Of a DNA stretch of 64,000 bases, positions 17,241 to 28,165 are shown in pieces. The DNA is taken from NCBI GenBank assembly GCA_965661085.1, contig CBFIDA010000004.1, forward strand, positions 1-64,000. The letters are read 5' to 3'. Under the pieces are notes generated by a model, which did not search any database, was not told the origin of the DNA, and saw nothing but the letters and a program-made list of their open reading frames with translations. Position 1 is the first letter of the stretch. Each line of letters starts with the position of its first letter. The stretch comes from CBFIDA01 sp965661085 (GTDB taxonomy: Bacteria > Pseudomonadota > Gammaproteobacteria > Comchoanobacterales > Comchoanobacteraceae). The translations under genes were made by a program, and so were the position numbers.

Positions 17241-18557
17241 TCAAACAATTGCTCCACGCAGTGCATTGGGCAAAACCTCTTTGATCTCAACATTCACAAT
17301 CTTACCGATATCCGATAATGCCCCTGCCATATGCACAACGCGATTGTTTTCTGTACGTCCTGACACAGTGGTTGGATCTTTTTTACTTGGTCCTGTGATG
17401 AGCACAGGCACAACTGTATCCAGCATCGCTTCAGAAATGGTATTGGCCTGACCCAACAGTCGTGCTTGTAAAATGTGTAAGCGCTGCTTTTTTGTGGCGG
17501 TATCAATGGGATCATCAAGCAATGCAGCAGGTGTGCCTGGTCTTTTGGAATAAATGAAACTGAATGAGTGGTCAAAGCCCACATCATGAATCAATTTCAT
17601 GGTTTGCTGGAAGTCTGCATCGGTCTCACCAGGAAAGCCAACAATGAAATCAGAGGATAAGCTGATGTTGGGGCGTACTGCACGCAGCTTTTGGATTTTG
17701 GCTTTGAACTCAAGTGCAGTGTAGCCACGTTTCATCAGGTTGAGGATGCGGTCAGAGCCACTTTGAATGGGCAAGTGTAAATGGTTGACCAACTTGGGCA
17801 CATCTCGGAAGGCATCAATCAAATCATCAGAAAAAGCCGTAGGATGCGATGTGGTGAAACGAATTCTTTTAACGGCATCGATGGCTGCAATATAGTGAAT
17901 CAATAGGGCCAAGCTCGCAGTGTTGCCATCGGCCATGCTGCCTTGATAGTCATTCACATTCTGACCCAACAAATGAATTTCTTTGACGCCTTGTCGTGTC
18001 AACGAGAGCACTTCTTGGAGCACATCATCGAGTGGTCGACTCACTTCTTCACCACGTGTGTAAGGCACAATGCAATAACTGCACCATTTGCTGCATCCTT
18101 CCATGATTGAAATGTATGCGCAGGGGCCTTCGGCTTTGGAAGGGGGCAGTTCGTCAAATTTTGCAATGGGTGTGAATGCAATGTTGAGTTGGGGTTTTTG
18201 TTGTTTTTGTACCGCCTCAATCATGTCTGGCAGTTTGTGAATGCTCTGGGGGCCAAAAACCAAATCCACATAGGGCGCTCTTTTTAAGAGATTTTCTCCT
18301 TCCTGTGAGGCCACACATCCGCCCACACCGATCATGATGTCTTTGTTTTTTTCCTTGAGTTTTACGAGCCGTCCCAGCTCAGAATAGACTTTGTCTTCGG
18401 CTTTCTCTCGGATTGAGCAAGTGTTCAGCAGTAACAAATCGGCATCTTCGGGTTTGTCTGCTTTTTGGGCTTGATGGCTTTGGCCCAAAATGGCCAAAAT
18501 TTTCTCGCTGTCATAAACGTTCATTTGACAGCCATATGTTTTGATGTAAACGCGCAT
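17241..18557 (-). CDS. miaB: tRNA-2-methylthio-N6-dimethylallyladenosine synthase MiaB
   Basis: A 438-residue radical-SAM methylthiotransferase that converts i6A37 to ms2i6A37 in tRNAs reading UNN codons. The N-terminal UPF0004 domain begins [16 protein letters not shown] and supplies three cysteines for the auxiliary cluster (with LLNTCSIRE and GGCVA). The radical SAM motif CxxxCxxC is in [18 protein letters not shown]. The TRAM domain closes the protein ([23 protein letters not shown]). Length matches the family. The isopentenyl donor step (miaA, 57384) and the hydroxylase (miaE, 61048) are both in this window. Confidence 0.97.
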   Translation of the reverse strand: MRVYIKTYGCQMNVYDSEKILAILGQSHQAQKADKPEDADLLLLNTCSIREKAEDKVYSELGRLVKLKEKNKDIMIGVGGCVASQEGENLLKRAPYVDLVFGPQSIHKLPDMIEAVQKQQKPQLNIAFTPIAKFDELPPSKAEGPCAYISIMEGCSKWCSYCIVPYTRGEEVSRPLDDVLQEVLSLTRQGVKEIHLLGQNVNDYQGSMADGNTASLALLIHYIAAIDAVKRIRFTTSHPTAFSDDLIDAFRDVPKLVNHLHLPIQSGSDRILNLMKRGYTALEFKAKIQKLRAVRPNISLSSDFIVGFPGETDADFQQTMKLIHDVGFDHSFSFIYSKRPGTPAALLDDPIDTATKKQRLHILQARLLGQANTISEAMLDTVVPVLITGPSKKDPTTVSGRTENNRVVHMAGALSDIGKIVNVEIKEVLPNALRGAIV

Positions 18558-18596
18558 GTGGATCTCAGAGGTTACATTGATGTTGGATGCATTGGG

Positions 18597-19832
18597 TCAC
18601 TCGGTATGAGTGATGCCGATGATGAAAGCGATAAAAAATGAAAAGGGAATGATGAACAGTGCATATTGATAGTCGCTGGCATCAAATTGATGCAATTGCA
18701 TTTGTTGTATGCCATGGTGATGCTCAAGCATCATACCAATCACAGGTTGCACAAACCCACCAAACATGACGACCATGTTGGTCAAAGCAGTTGCCGTGCC
18801 AGAAAGTCTTTGAGGTGTGGCATCGTGATTGATTGAAAAGGCCAAGATCTGAACACTGCTGAATAAACCAAATGCAAACAAAAGTGTTGCTAAAACATGC
18901 AATGAATGATTGGGCATGTAAATGATAGAGATGGCAACACACAAGGCACCGAAGCTGCCAATGGCCATGATGGGTCGACGACGACCAAGATGGCTCTCTA
19001 GCAATCCAACTGCAGGACCACCAATGGCCCATCCCATAAAAATGATCGAGCTGAAAAGCCCTGCATGCGCACCCATATGGTAGACTTCTTGCAGGAATTT
19101 GACACACCATAGCCCAGCAAAAACCGTGGTGGGCATGAACAGACACAAGCCATAAGTGGCTGTAATCCAGAGCTTTCTTTGTCGCATGACAATGGTGAGA
19201 TCATCCCATAAATCTTCAAAGGTGGCTTTTTCTTGATCCAAGGGGGTGTCAGGATCTCTGATGACCAGCCATGTCAACACAGTCAGGATGGCGCCAATGC
19301 CAATGCATATCGACATGGTATCCCGCACACCAATCCATTGAATGAGATCGGACAAGACCATTTCACCACCGATGGCACCCAACATCCCCAATGCTGTTGT
19401 CATACCTGCAATCAAGCCAAACCATTTTTTGGGGAGCCAATCTGCAGCAATTTTCAACACCCCCACAAATGCAAACGCCGAACCAAATCCAATGCAGGCA
19501 CGGCCAAGCTTGGCCATGCCAAATGCATCATAAAACCCAAAAAACCATGACCCTAAGGCGCATCCCAGGGTTGCAATGATGAGCAACAACCGCACGCCAA
19601 ATCGATCAAAAAGTGTGCCAACAACAATTTGGAGAGGTGTGTACATGTAAAAATAATAAGCGGATAGCACACCCACTTCTTTGGCATTGATCTGGTACAG
19701 ATTCATCAGGTAAGGCAACATGACACTGGGAGCGACCCTAAGCAGGTACTCATAGCTGTAAAACATTGCGCCAATGAGACACATGCCCCATGCCAATGTT
19801 GGGTGAATCTTTTGGTAGTTTTTAACGGTCAT
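18597..19832 (-). CDS. MFS transporter (paralogue 1)
   Basis: A 411-residue, 12-segment major facilitator protein. The first helix carries MFYSYEYLLRVAPSVMLPYL and the loop between helices 2 and 3 carries the MFS motif GTLFDRFGVRLLL. It is clearly related to the protein at 54508, which shares YExxLRVxPSVM and GFGSAFAFVGVLK.A..WLP, and more distantly to its neighbour at 19829. Its start overlaps the stop of that neighbour as ATGA, so the two form an operon. Substrate unknown. Expanded sets of such carriers are known in Legionella (Pht) and Francisella (Fpt), where some take up amino acids; assignment to that role is inference. Confidence 0.85.
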   Translation of the reverse strand: MTVKNYQKIHPTLAWGMCLIGAMFYSYEYLLRVAPSVMLPYLMNLYQINAKEVGVLSAYYFYMYTPLQIVVGTLFDRFGVRLLLIIATLGCALGSWFFGFYDAFGMAKLGRACIGFGSAFAFVGVLKIAADWLPKKWFGLIAGMTTALGMLGAIGGEMVLSDLIQWIGVRDTMSICIGIGAILTVLTWLVIRDPDTPLDQEKATFEDLWDDLTIVMRQRKLWITATYGLCLFMPTTVFAGLWCVKFLQEVYHMGAHAGLFSSIIFMGWAIGGPAVGLLESHLGRRRPIMAIGSFGALCVAISIIYMPNHSLHVLATLLFAFGLFSSVQILAFSINHDATPQRLSGTATALTNMVVMFGGFVQPVIGMMLEHHHGIQQMQLHQFDASDYQYALFIIPFSFFIAFIIGITHTE

Positions 19833-21052
19833 GTTCTATCCAAATTGAAGCTTTCTCGAATGATGTGGGTCAGCATGAATGCCATGGCAGACAGGAGAGG
19901 GAGGACACACAAGGCCAGTTGATAATCATAAGTGGTGGGCGAATGTGTGGCGGTTCGTCCTATCAGCATGCTCATGAGTGGCAAAAATAGGATCACACCT
20001 GCGCTGTTGAGTGTGTTCATAAATCCCATAGAGGCACCACGCACCTCTGGCAGTGTGATTTCTTTCATCATTGAAAATGAGGGTAAAAAACCACTGCAGG
20101 TGACGCCAAGAAGCAACATGATGGCAGCATGTGTCATCCAAGACACATGGGGAAGGCATACAAACAATGCCAGCAAGATGGTTTGAGCCAGGCTGCTGAC
20201 CATCATGGGCTTTTTCCTTGTTTGGCATGTATCCGACACATGGCCGATGATGGGCGCACCTATGGCAAAGCCGAGTGGCAAAAGCGCAGTGAGATTGGCA
20301 GCCTCTTGGCCAGAGTAGTGGCAACCATGCACCAAAAATGGGATGCCCCAAAAGCCAACAAGCAGCAAGAAAGGTGTGAACATGAACATGCCGTAGGATG
20401 CAATCAGCCATGGCTGAGCTTTCTTTGCGACTGCTTTGAGTTGATGGCCAATACACTGCGTGTTTGAAATAGAAGGTTTACGATCAGGGACGTATGCATA
20501 CACCGTACCCGTCACGACCAAACCAAAAAGACCCAGACTGAGCATGGTATGCCGCCAGCCAAAATGATGGACAAGATAGTGCAGTGGCGCTTCACCAAAG
20601 ATTTGTCCAGACATGCCAATGGTCAGCAACAAACCTGTTAGCAATGCAAAACGTTCTTTTGAAAAATAAAGTGCCGCAATTTGCAAGGCACTCAATGCGG
20701 CAAAAGCTGAACCAATGCCAATCACAAAACGGCAAAAACCAGCGACATAAACATCATGTGCGTGTGCAAAGAGCACGGCGCCAAAACCACAGCATAAAAC
20801 AGCATACAATAAAGGCCGACGAATGCCATAACGATCAATGATCAGTCCAACAGGGATCTGAATGAGCGCATAGCCAATGAAATAAAATGACGATAAAACA
20901 CCCAATGCAGCAGCATGGGTATGCAAATCCCTCAGCAACAAATCAATCATTACAGATTGAGACACCTGAAGACTGTTTTCATAAAAGTAAAAGAAAGCGG
21001 CCACAGCCCATATGAGGGTTGGCGCGGATGAATGTGTGACTGATTTCATCAA
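19829..21052 (-). CDS. MFS transporter (paralogue 2)
   Basis: A 407-residue, 12-segment major facilitator protein. The N-terminus reads AVAAFFYFYENSLQVSQSVMIDLL, equivalent to the YE..LRV.PSVM segment of the other two copies, with GLIIDRYGIRRPLL as the helix 2-3 motif. The second half has IGHVSDTCQTRKKPMM, the matching motif of the repeat. It is the first gene of a two-gene unit with the transporter at 18597 and has the promoter-like pair at 21079-21106 in front. It may also be read through from gatB, 148 bases upstream on the same strand. Substrate unknown. Confidence 0.85.
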   Translation of the reverse strand: MMKSVTHSSAPTLIWAVAAFFYFYENSLQVSQSVMIDLLLRDLHTHAAALGVLSSFYFIGYALIQIPVGLIIDRYGIRRPLLYAVLCCGFGAVLFAHAHDVYVAGFCRFVIGIGSAFAALSALQIAALYFSKERFALLTGLLLTIGMSGQIFGEAPLHYLVHHFGWRHTMLSLGLFGLVVTGTVYAYVPDRKPSISNTQCIGHQLKAVAKKAQPWLIASYGMFMFTPFLLLVGFWGIPFLVHGCHYSGQEAANLTALLPLGFAIGAPIIGHVSDTCQTRKKPMMVSSLAQTILLALFVCLPHVSWMTHAAIMLLLGVTCSGFLPSFSMMKEITLPEVRGASMGFMNTLNSAGVILFLPLMSMLIGRTATHSPTTYDYQLALCVLPLLSAMAFMLTHIIRESFNLDRT

Positions 21053-21078
21053 GCATGGCTCGCATTTTATAATCTCAT

Positions 21079-21106
21079 ATCATAGTTGAACAACACAAAT
21101 ATGCAA
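21079..21106 (-). promoter_or_regulatory. Candidate promoter for the MFS pair
   Basis: On the minus strand TTGCAT (21106-21101), 16-base spacer, TATGAT (21084-21079), then 26 bases to the ATG at 21052. Predicted by eye. A GC-rich inverted repeat (GCGGGTC/GACCGC, about 21106-21128 on the plus strand) lies just upstream. Confidence 0.35.
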
Positions 21107-21199
21107 GCGGTCATTTTTTAGACCCGCCTATCGATTGATGCAGCAGGCCATTCCGAAATGATGGATGTGTTGTGAGCACCATATGGCATATTCGTGATC

Positions 21200-22660
21200 T
21201 CACGTTGAGGGCTTTGCTTCACCAAGCTTTTGTTTCAAGATCTCACTGAGTAATTTTGGGTTGGCTTGACCTTTGGATTGCTTCATCACTTGTCCGACAA
21301 AGAAACCAAACAATTTGTCTTTGCCATTCAAATAAGCATTGAGCTGATTGGGATGTGCCTCAAGAATGGCTTCAATCATGACCACAAGTTCTTCGGCATT
21401 GTTGTTTTGTCTGAGTTGATGGTGATCAATGATGGCATCAATGTTACTTTCTGGTCCTGTCCAGAGATGTGCCATGATGGTTTTGCCTGCAGAGCCTGAA
21501 ATGGTGTTGTCATCAGTATAAGCAATGAGCTGTGCCATGTGGTTGGGTTGAATGGGGGCGTCTTTGAGTGCCACATTGTTTTTATTCACCAACGAAAGCA
21601 GTTCAGAAATCACCCAGTTGGCAGCCGTTTTGGGTGAAACCGGTTGGTGCTTGAAGATGGTTTCAAAATAGTCGGCCAATGCCATATCAGAGGTCAGAAT
21701 TTGACTGTCGTACGCCGATAGCAGGTAATCTTTTTGAAAACGCGCCTCTTTTTCCCATGGCAATTCTGGCAGTGTCGATTGAACCTCAGCAATGAATGTG
21801 TTTGGAATGGAGATGGAGGGCAGGTCAGGATCAGGGAAATAGCGATAGTCGTCTGCGTTTTCTTTTGAACGCATGGTTTTGGTGATGCCTTGTGCAGTAT
21901 CAAACAAGCGTGTTTCTTGTGAGATTTGGCCACCATCCTCAAGGGTCTCTATTTGTCTTTCAATTTCATGGTTGATTGCTTTCTCAATGAATTTAAAAGA
22001 ATTGAGATTTTTTATTTCGACTCTATTACCCAGCGGGGCATCATGTCCCTGACGTACTGAAACATTGGCATCACATCGAAATGCACCTTCTTGCATGTTG
22101 CCGGTACAGATGCCCAGACACACAACCAATGCATGGATTTTTTTCAGAAACAAAATGGCTTCATGGGCATTGTCCAATTGTGGTTCTGTCACAATCTCAA
22201 GAAGTGGTACACCTGCACGGTTGTAATCCAATCCTGTTGCAGCTGCATGGCTGTCATGGATTGATTTTCCTGCATCTTCTTCAAGGTGTGCGCGCGTGAG
22301 CGCAATGGTTTTTTCGCCAAAGCTTGGGTCTTTAATGACCAATGTGCCGCCCTGAATGATTGGGAAGGCGTCTTGAGTGGTTTGATAACCTTTGGGCAAG
22401 TCAGGATAAAAATAATTTTTTCTTGAAAAACGTGTCAATGTGGCAATTTGGCCACGCAGCGCCAAACCAAATTTGATGGCCATTCGAATGGCATCCCGAT
22501 TGGGTATCGGTAGCGTGCCAGGCAGACCCATGTCTATGAAGGAAGCCTGCGTGTTGGATGGTTTGCCAAATGCTGTGCCTGAAAATGAAAACAGTTTTCT
22601 ATTGGTGTTCAATTGTATGTGGATTTCAAGTCCAATGGTGGGAATCCATGGCGTGCTCAT
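21200..22660 (-). CDS. gatB: Aspartyl/glutamyl-tRNA amidotransferase subunit B
   Basis: A 486-residue GatB, the subunit that binds misacylated Glu-tRNA-Gln or Asp-tRNA-Asn and activates it with ATP. It begins WIPTIGLEIHIQLNT and shows SRKNYFYPDLPKGYQTTQ, HLEEDAGKSIHD, YNRAGVPLLEIVTEP, RCDANVSVR and EIKNLNSF, all family signatures; the C-terminal GatB_Yqey helical domain ends with FFVGQVMKQSKGQANPKLL. Last gene of gatC-gatA-gatB. Its presence suggests the organism makes Gln-tRNA and/or Asn-tRNA by transamidation. Confidence 0.97.
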   Translation of the reverse strand: MSTPWIPTIGLEIHIQLNTNRKLFSFSGTAFGKPSNTQASFIDMGLPGTLPIPNRDAIRMAIKFGLALRGQIATLTRFSRKNYFYPDLPKGYQTTQDAFPIIQGGTLVIKDPSFGEKTIALTRAHLEEDAGKSIHDSHAAATGLDYNRAGVPLLEIVTEPQLDNAHEAILFLKKIHALVVCLGICTGNMQEGAFRCDANVSVRQGHDAPLGNRVEIKNLNSFKFIEKAINHEIERQIETLEDGGQISQETRLFDTAQGITKTMRSKENADDYRYFPDPDLPSISIPNTFIAEVQSTLPELPWEKEARFQKDYLLSAYDSQILTSDMALADYFETIFKHQPVSPKTAANWVISELLSLVNKNNVALKDAPIQPNHMAQLIAYTDDNTISGSAGKTIMAHLWTGPESNIDAIIDHHQLRQNNNAEELVVMIEAILEAHPNQLNAYLNGKDKLFGFFVGQVMKQSKGQANPKLLSEILKQKLGEAKPST

Positions 22661-22669
22661 AAATGTGTC

Positions 22670-24136
22670 CTATGCGTATGCTTGTGGGATTTGATGGTGC
22701 CAATCGGTTTGGCGTTGCAGTTGGTGAACTGCGCGCAACAACAGTGCTTCACGAAAAGCTGGCCCAGTGAGTTGAAAGCCAATCGGCATTTGATTGATGA
22801 AGCCAGCTGGTGCTGAAATGGCCGGCAGGCTGGCCAAGTTGACAGCGGTGGTGTAAATGTCTGACAAATACATTTGAATGGGGTCATTGGACTTTTCGCC
22901 AATTTTGAACGCTGTGGATGGTGTGGTTGGGCCAAGAATCAGGTCAACTTCATTGAAAGCTTGTTCATAGTCATAACGAATGAGTGCTCTGATTTTTTGA
23001 GCTTTTTGATAATAAGCGCCATAGAAGCCACTGGAAAGTGCATAAGTGCCTACAAGAATCCGACGTTTGACCTCCACGCCAAAGCCCTCGCTGCGAGAAG
23101 CTCTATACAGTGATTCAAGATCCTGAACATCATGATGACGATGGCCATACCGTATGCCATCATAACGTGAAAGATTGGACGAGCATTCGCTGGGCGCCAA
23201 AACATAATACACAGGGATGGAAAGGTGGTTGTTGGGCAGTGAAATTTCTTTGAATTTGGCACCCATGGATTTGTACAGCTCAATGATGTCTTGCATTTTG
23301 TTGGCCACGTCTGCATTGAGATCGGATGAAAAAAACTCTTTGGGCAGGCCAATGGTCAAACCATCGATGGTGTCATTGAGTTGGGCCGCATAATCAGGCA
23401 CGTGTACATCTTGTGTTGTGGCATCGTGATGTGGATCATGACCTGCCATATGTTGCAGCAACAATGCACAGTCTTCAGCGCTGGCAGCCATGGGGCCAGC
23501 TTGATCAAGACTGGAGGCGTAGGCAATCATGCCATAACGCGAAACACGACCGTATGTTGGCTTGAGACCAGTGATGCCACACAAGGAGGCTGGCTGGCGG
23601 ATTGAGCCGCCCGTATCTGTTCCGGTTGTGCCGGCAACCAACCTGGCAGCGATGGCAGAGCTTGAACCACCAGAAGATCCACCAGGAACGTAATCAGTGT
23701 GCCAAGGGTTGGCACAACTGCCAAAGTGGCTCGTTTCGTTTGAAGAGCCCATGGCAAATTCATCCATGTTCAGTTTTCCAAGGATGACGGCGCCAGCATC
23801 TTTCAATTTTGAAACCACGGTTGCGTCATAGGGAGAGACAAAGTTTTCCAGCATTTTAGAGCAGCATGTTGTTTTCATCCCCTGCATACAAAAAATGTCT
23901 TTCATACCAATCGGAATACCGGTCAGAGCAGTGGTGTGCTCACCAGATTTCAGGGATTTGTCAGCCAGATTGGCTTGTATCATCGCAGCATTTTGGTGCA
24001 CATCAATGAAGGCGTTGAGATCAGGATTATGGCTGGCAATGCGTGCCAAGTAATACGCCGTCAACTCAGCACTGGAGATTTCCTTTTTTTTGAGCATGGC
24101 ACTTAACTGGGCAATGGATGAGTGATGTATAGACAT
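22670..24136 (-). CDS. gatA: Aspartyl/glutamyl-tRNA amidotransferase subunit A
   Basis: A 488-residue amidase-signature protein that releases ammonia from glutamine for the GatB reaction. The Ser-cisSer-Lys triad is visible: Lys in [11 protein letters not shown], and the two serines in the segments [17 protein letters not shown] and [12 protein letters not shown]. The amide channel region [26 protein letters not shown] is intact. The ATG at 24136 has AAGGA six bases upstream; an in-frame TTG at 24142 is less likely. gatB follows after nine bases and gatC precedes it by 17. Confidence 0.97.
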   Translation of the reverse strand: MSIHHSSIAQLSAMLKKKEISSAELTAYYLARIASHNPDLNAFIDVHQNAAMIQANLADKSLKSGEHTTALTGIPIGMKDIFCMQGMKTTCCSKMLENFVSPYDATVVSKLKDAGAVILGKLNMDEFAMGSSNETSHFGSCANPWHTDYVPGGSSGGSSSAIAARLVAGTTGTDTGGSIRQPASLCGITGLKPTYGRVSRYGMIAYASSLDQAGPMAASAEDCALLLQHMAGHDPHHDATTQDVHVPDYAAQLNDTIDGLTIGLPKEFFSSDLNADVANKMQDIIELYKSMGAKFKEISLPNNHLSIPVYYVLAPSECSSNLSRYDGIRYGHRHHDVQDLESLYRASRSEGFGVEVKRRILVGTYALSSGFYGAYYQKAQKIRALIRYDYEQAFNEVDLILGPTTPSTAFKIGEKSNDPIQMYLSDIYTTAVNLASLPAISAPAGFINQMPIGFQLTGPAFREALLLRAVHQLQRQTDWHHQIPQAYA

Positions 24137-24153
24137 GAACAATCCTTATGATT

Positions 24154-24495
24154 TTAAGATGCGTCGCCATCGATGACTTTGGGTGATAAAAATTCACCAG
24201 TCTCAGGGTCGTAATGCTTTGAAAACGTCTGAATGATGTCAGTATGGTCTTCAGGCCGGCATGGATTGTCATCGTCCAAATGCATGAGGTTGATGTTGGG
24301 CATGATAGAAAGATGGTCGACTTTGCCAGTGTCGGCGGTTTTAAGTTGTTCAAACAGGTCCAGTATGTTGCTCAATGCATGCGTGAATGATGGCAATTCA
24401 TCGTCACGGATGTCCAATTTTGAAAGTCTGGCAATGCGCTTTGTTTCTTCTGGTTTGATGACCAATGATTTGCTCCAAGTGTTCGGCGCACTCAT
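24154..24495 (-). CDS. gatC: Aspartyl/glutamyl-tRNA amidotransferase subunit C
   Basis: A 113-residue GatC, the small wrap-around subunit that stabilises the GatA-GatB complex. Family features: IKPEETKRIARLSKLDIRDDELPSFTHALSNILDLFEQLKTADT and the C-terminal HLDDDNPCRPEDHTD segment (usually LREDxV). The start chosen is ATG 24495 (MSAPNTWSKS); the frame extends 27 bases further. It is 10-15 residues longer than usual at each end. First gene of the operon, divergent from the ankyrin remnant and mreB. Confidence 0.94.
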   Translation of the reverse strand: MSAPNTWSKSLVIKPEETKRIARLSKLDIRDDELPSFTHALSNILDLFEQLKTADTGKVDHLSIMPNINLMHLDDDNPCRPEDHTDIIQTFSKHYDPETGEFLSPKVIDGDAS

Positions 24496-24564
24496 TTTGT
24501 CTTTTTCACACAAACATGTCAATCATATGACTTGGTCACTTTGGCGCATCATTGCCACAAGCTG

Positions 24565-25396
24565 ATGTTGGTTGATCATTATGATGATCCTGGGTATCTG
24601 GTTGCCCACCCAAATTTTCAGTATTCGTACGATGTGACGGCATATGCCATGATCTAGGCTTCAGATGGCAGCACAGTGGCTGCCAGATATGGGCACATAG
24701 ATGTTTTAAAACTGCTGATTGATGGTCAAGAAAATATAAATTTTGTATATCAAAGCTGTAAATTAGCACTGGCTGTTGCAGTATCAGATGCAAGCTCTGC
24801 AACAATTTTTTTTGCTGCAGCAATTGGGCTCTGATTTATTGGTTGAGCCGGTGAAAGATACTTCTACGCCAAGGGATCTGGCTAGGATAACAAACCTGGA
24901 TCTTGCTCTGAAAACAAACAATGATTGTATGCTGCCAATTTTGTCATTCATGATGTCAGAAGGTCAGCGCTTGAGTCGGTTCTCGCAATGTGCAAGCGCG
25001 CTCAAATCTCATGGTAATGCTCCACAGAGAGTGCTCATGCGTCAAATCAGGCGTCTGGGGGCCCTTTACAGTAGGCCAGGCCTTTATGTATGGGATGAGG
25101 TGAGACAAGCCGTGAATGTGGTCAGAAATCAACTGCCCACATTTCATCATGCAAGACTCTTCAAAGTGCTTCGGCATAGGGTGTATGATGCCTTGGTCAG
25201 AAAGATTGTGGACCGTTATGTCAGAAATGATGTAAGTCGGTTGTCAGCATCTGTTGAGGATGTGATGCTTGGTTACATGGATCTTGAGCAAAATTATCTG
25301 TACCGAGATGCACATGTCATGGATTTTAAATTAGAAGAACCATTCTTCCCGAATGAAAGAGTTACGCCCAAGCCACCCCTGTCAGAAATGGGGTGA
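24565..25396 (+). pseudogene. Ankyrin-repeat protein gene broken by one stop codon and one frameshift
   Basis: Reading from the ATG at 24565 gives MLVDHYDDPGYLVAHPNFQ... to a TAG at 24655-24657. The same frame then continues with ASDGSTVAARYGHIDVLKLL and onward, a clear ankyrin repeat. A T8 run at 24806-24813 shifts the frame: removing one T joins SDASSATIF to LLQQLGSDLLVEPVKD, a second ankyrin-like helix pair, and the frame then stays open for about 190 codons to 25394-25396. That downstream part (open from 24767, first ATG 24788) is helical and basic with no recognised domain. Ankyrin proteins are frequent type IV effectors in Legionella and Coxiella. The gene sits between gatC and mreB, which are normally adjacent. 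It could instead be two short real genes or carry a sequencing error in the T run. Confidence 0.7.
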
Positions 25397-25410
25397 GGTG
25401 GCCATGTGCG

Positions 25411-25577
25411 CTGGCCTCATGCACGAATCATAGGATGGACGGTACGTCAGTAGCCAACTTTACGGGGCCTTTACATTGTAAGTGTATTCTTGGAAGCTGG
25501 CCCAGCTCATTTGTCAACGGGTTTGGCTTTATCGAATTGGCCTGGGGTGTTGGGTCAGCATGTCTGGCCTCATGCAC
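25411..25577 (+). repeat. Direct repeat pair, 14 bases
   Basis: CTGGCCTCATGCAC occurs at 25411-25424 and again at 25564-25577, start to start 153 bases apart. The following bases are also similar (GAA and AAA). No third copy was noticed nearby. Confidence 0.6.
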
Positions 25578-25657
25578 AAACAAAGCTTCGTGTAAGCAGC
25601 CAAGCTGAGCGTTCTTCGACTGTCAAATGATAGATGATGGGCACCATGTCATTGGAT

Positions 25658-27648
<1,991 letters not shown>

Positions 27649-27655
27649 GCACCAC

Positions 27656-28135
27656 ATGCGCGCCATCAGGACAACATCAAAGATCATGCATTTCAAAACG
27701 TTTTGTATGGTCTATCTTTTTGCCGTGTTTTTTAGTCAATTGACATTGCCTTATGGTTGGCAAGAATCGATGCCAGATATGTTTTTTTTGACCTGGTGTC
27801 TATGGCTTGTACATGATCGCCAGCATGGCAAACATCCTCATTGGTTTGCTGCTTGGTTTTTTGGGTTGTCTGTGGATTTTTGGACCTCACCCTTTCTTGG
27901 CCCTCAAGCGTGGATTTATTGTGCCATGGCCATGTTGATGGAAGTAAGGAGCAGTCATTTGGCCAAAGATGTCAGCCATCTATGGTTTGAGTGCACCCTG
28001 ATGTTCATTTTTGCAACATTGCTGCGTTCAGCCATCGGTATGTGGGCAAGCAATTTGTTGCCATTGCCTGGTGTGGTGCAATGGTTGTTGACGTATTTCA
28101 TTGGGATATTTGTTGTGATGTCGCCATCAATGTGA
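27656..28135 (+). CDS. mreD: Rod-shape determining protein MreD
   Basis: A 159-residue, very hydrophobic protein with about five membrane segments, the usual size of MreD. Identification rests on its place seven bases behind mreC and on family features such as LPYGWQESMPDMFFLTWCLWLV and FFGLSVDFWTSPFLGPQAWIY (the G..xD...xxPLG segment). It partners MreC in the inner membrane. tldD follows on the same strand. Confidence 0.88.
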   Translation: MRAIRTTSKIMHFKTFCMVYLFAVFFSQLTLPYGWQESMPDMFFLTWCLWLVHDRQHGKHPHWFAAWFFGLSVDFWTSPFLGPQAWIYCAMAMLMEVRSSHLAKDVSHLWFECTLMFIFATLLRSAIGMWASNLLPLPGVVQWLLTYFIGIFVVMSPSM

Positions 28136-28165
28136 CGCCACAAAGGATTTAGAAAAGGAGGCATC

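Noticed and set aside
25411..25577. Target-site duplication of an inserted element
   Set aside because: The 14-base repeats flank only 139 bases with no element ends, and the ankyrin remnant lies outside them.
25393..25608. Cys-rich 71-codon frame with two LASCTN copies
   Set aside because: The copies come from a 14-base DNA repeat; no start signal and the frame overlaps the end of the ankyrin remnant.
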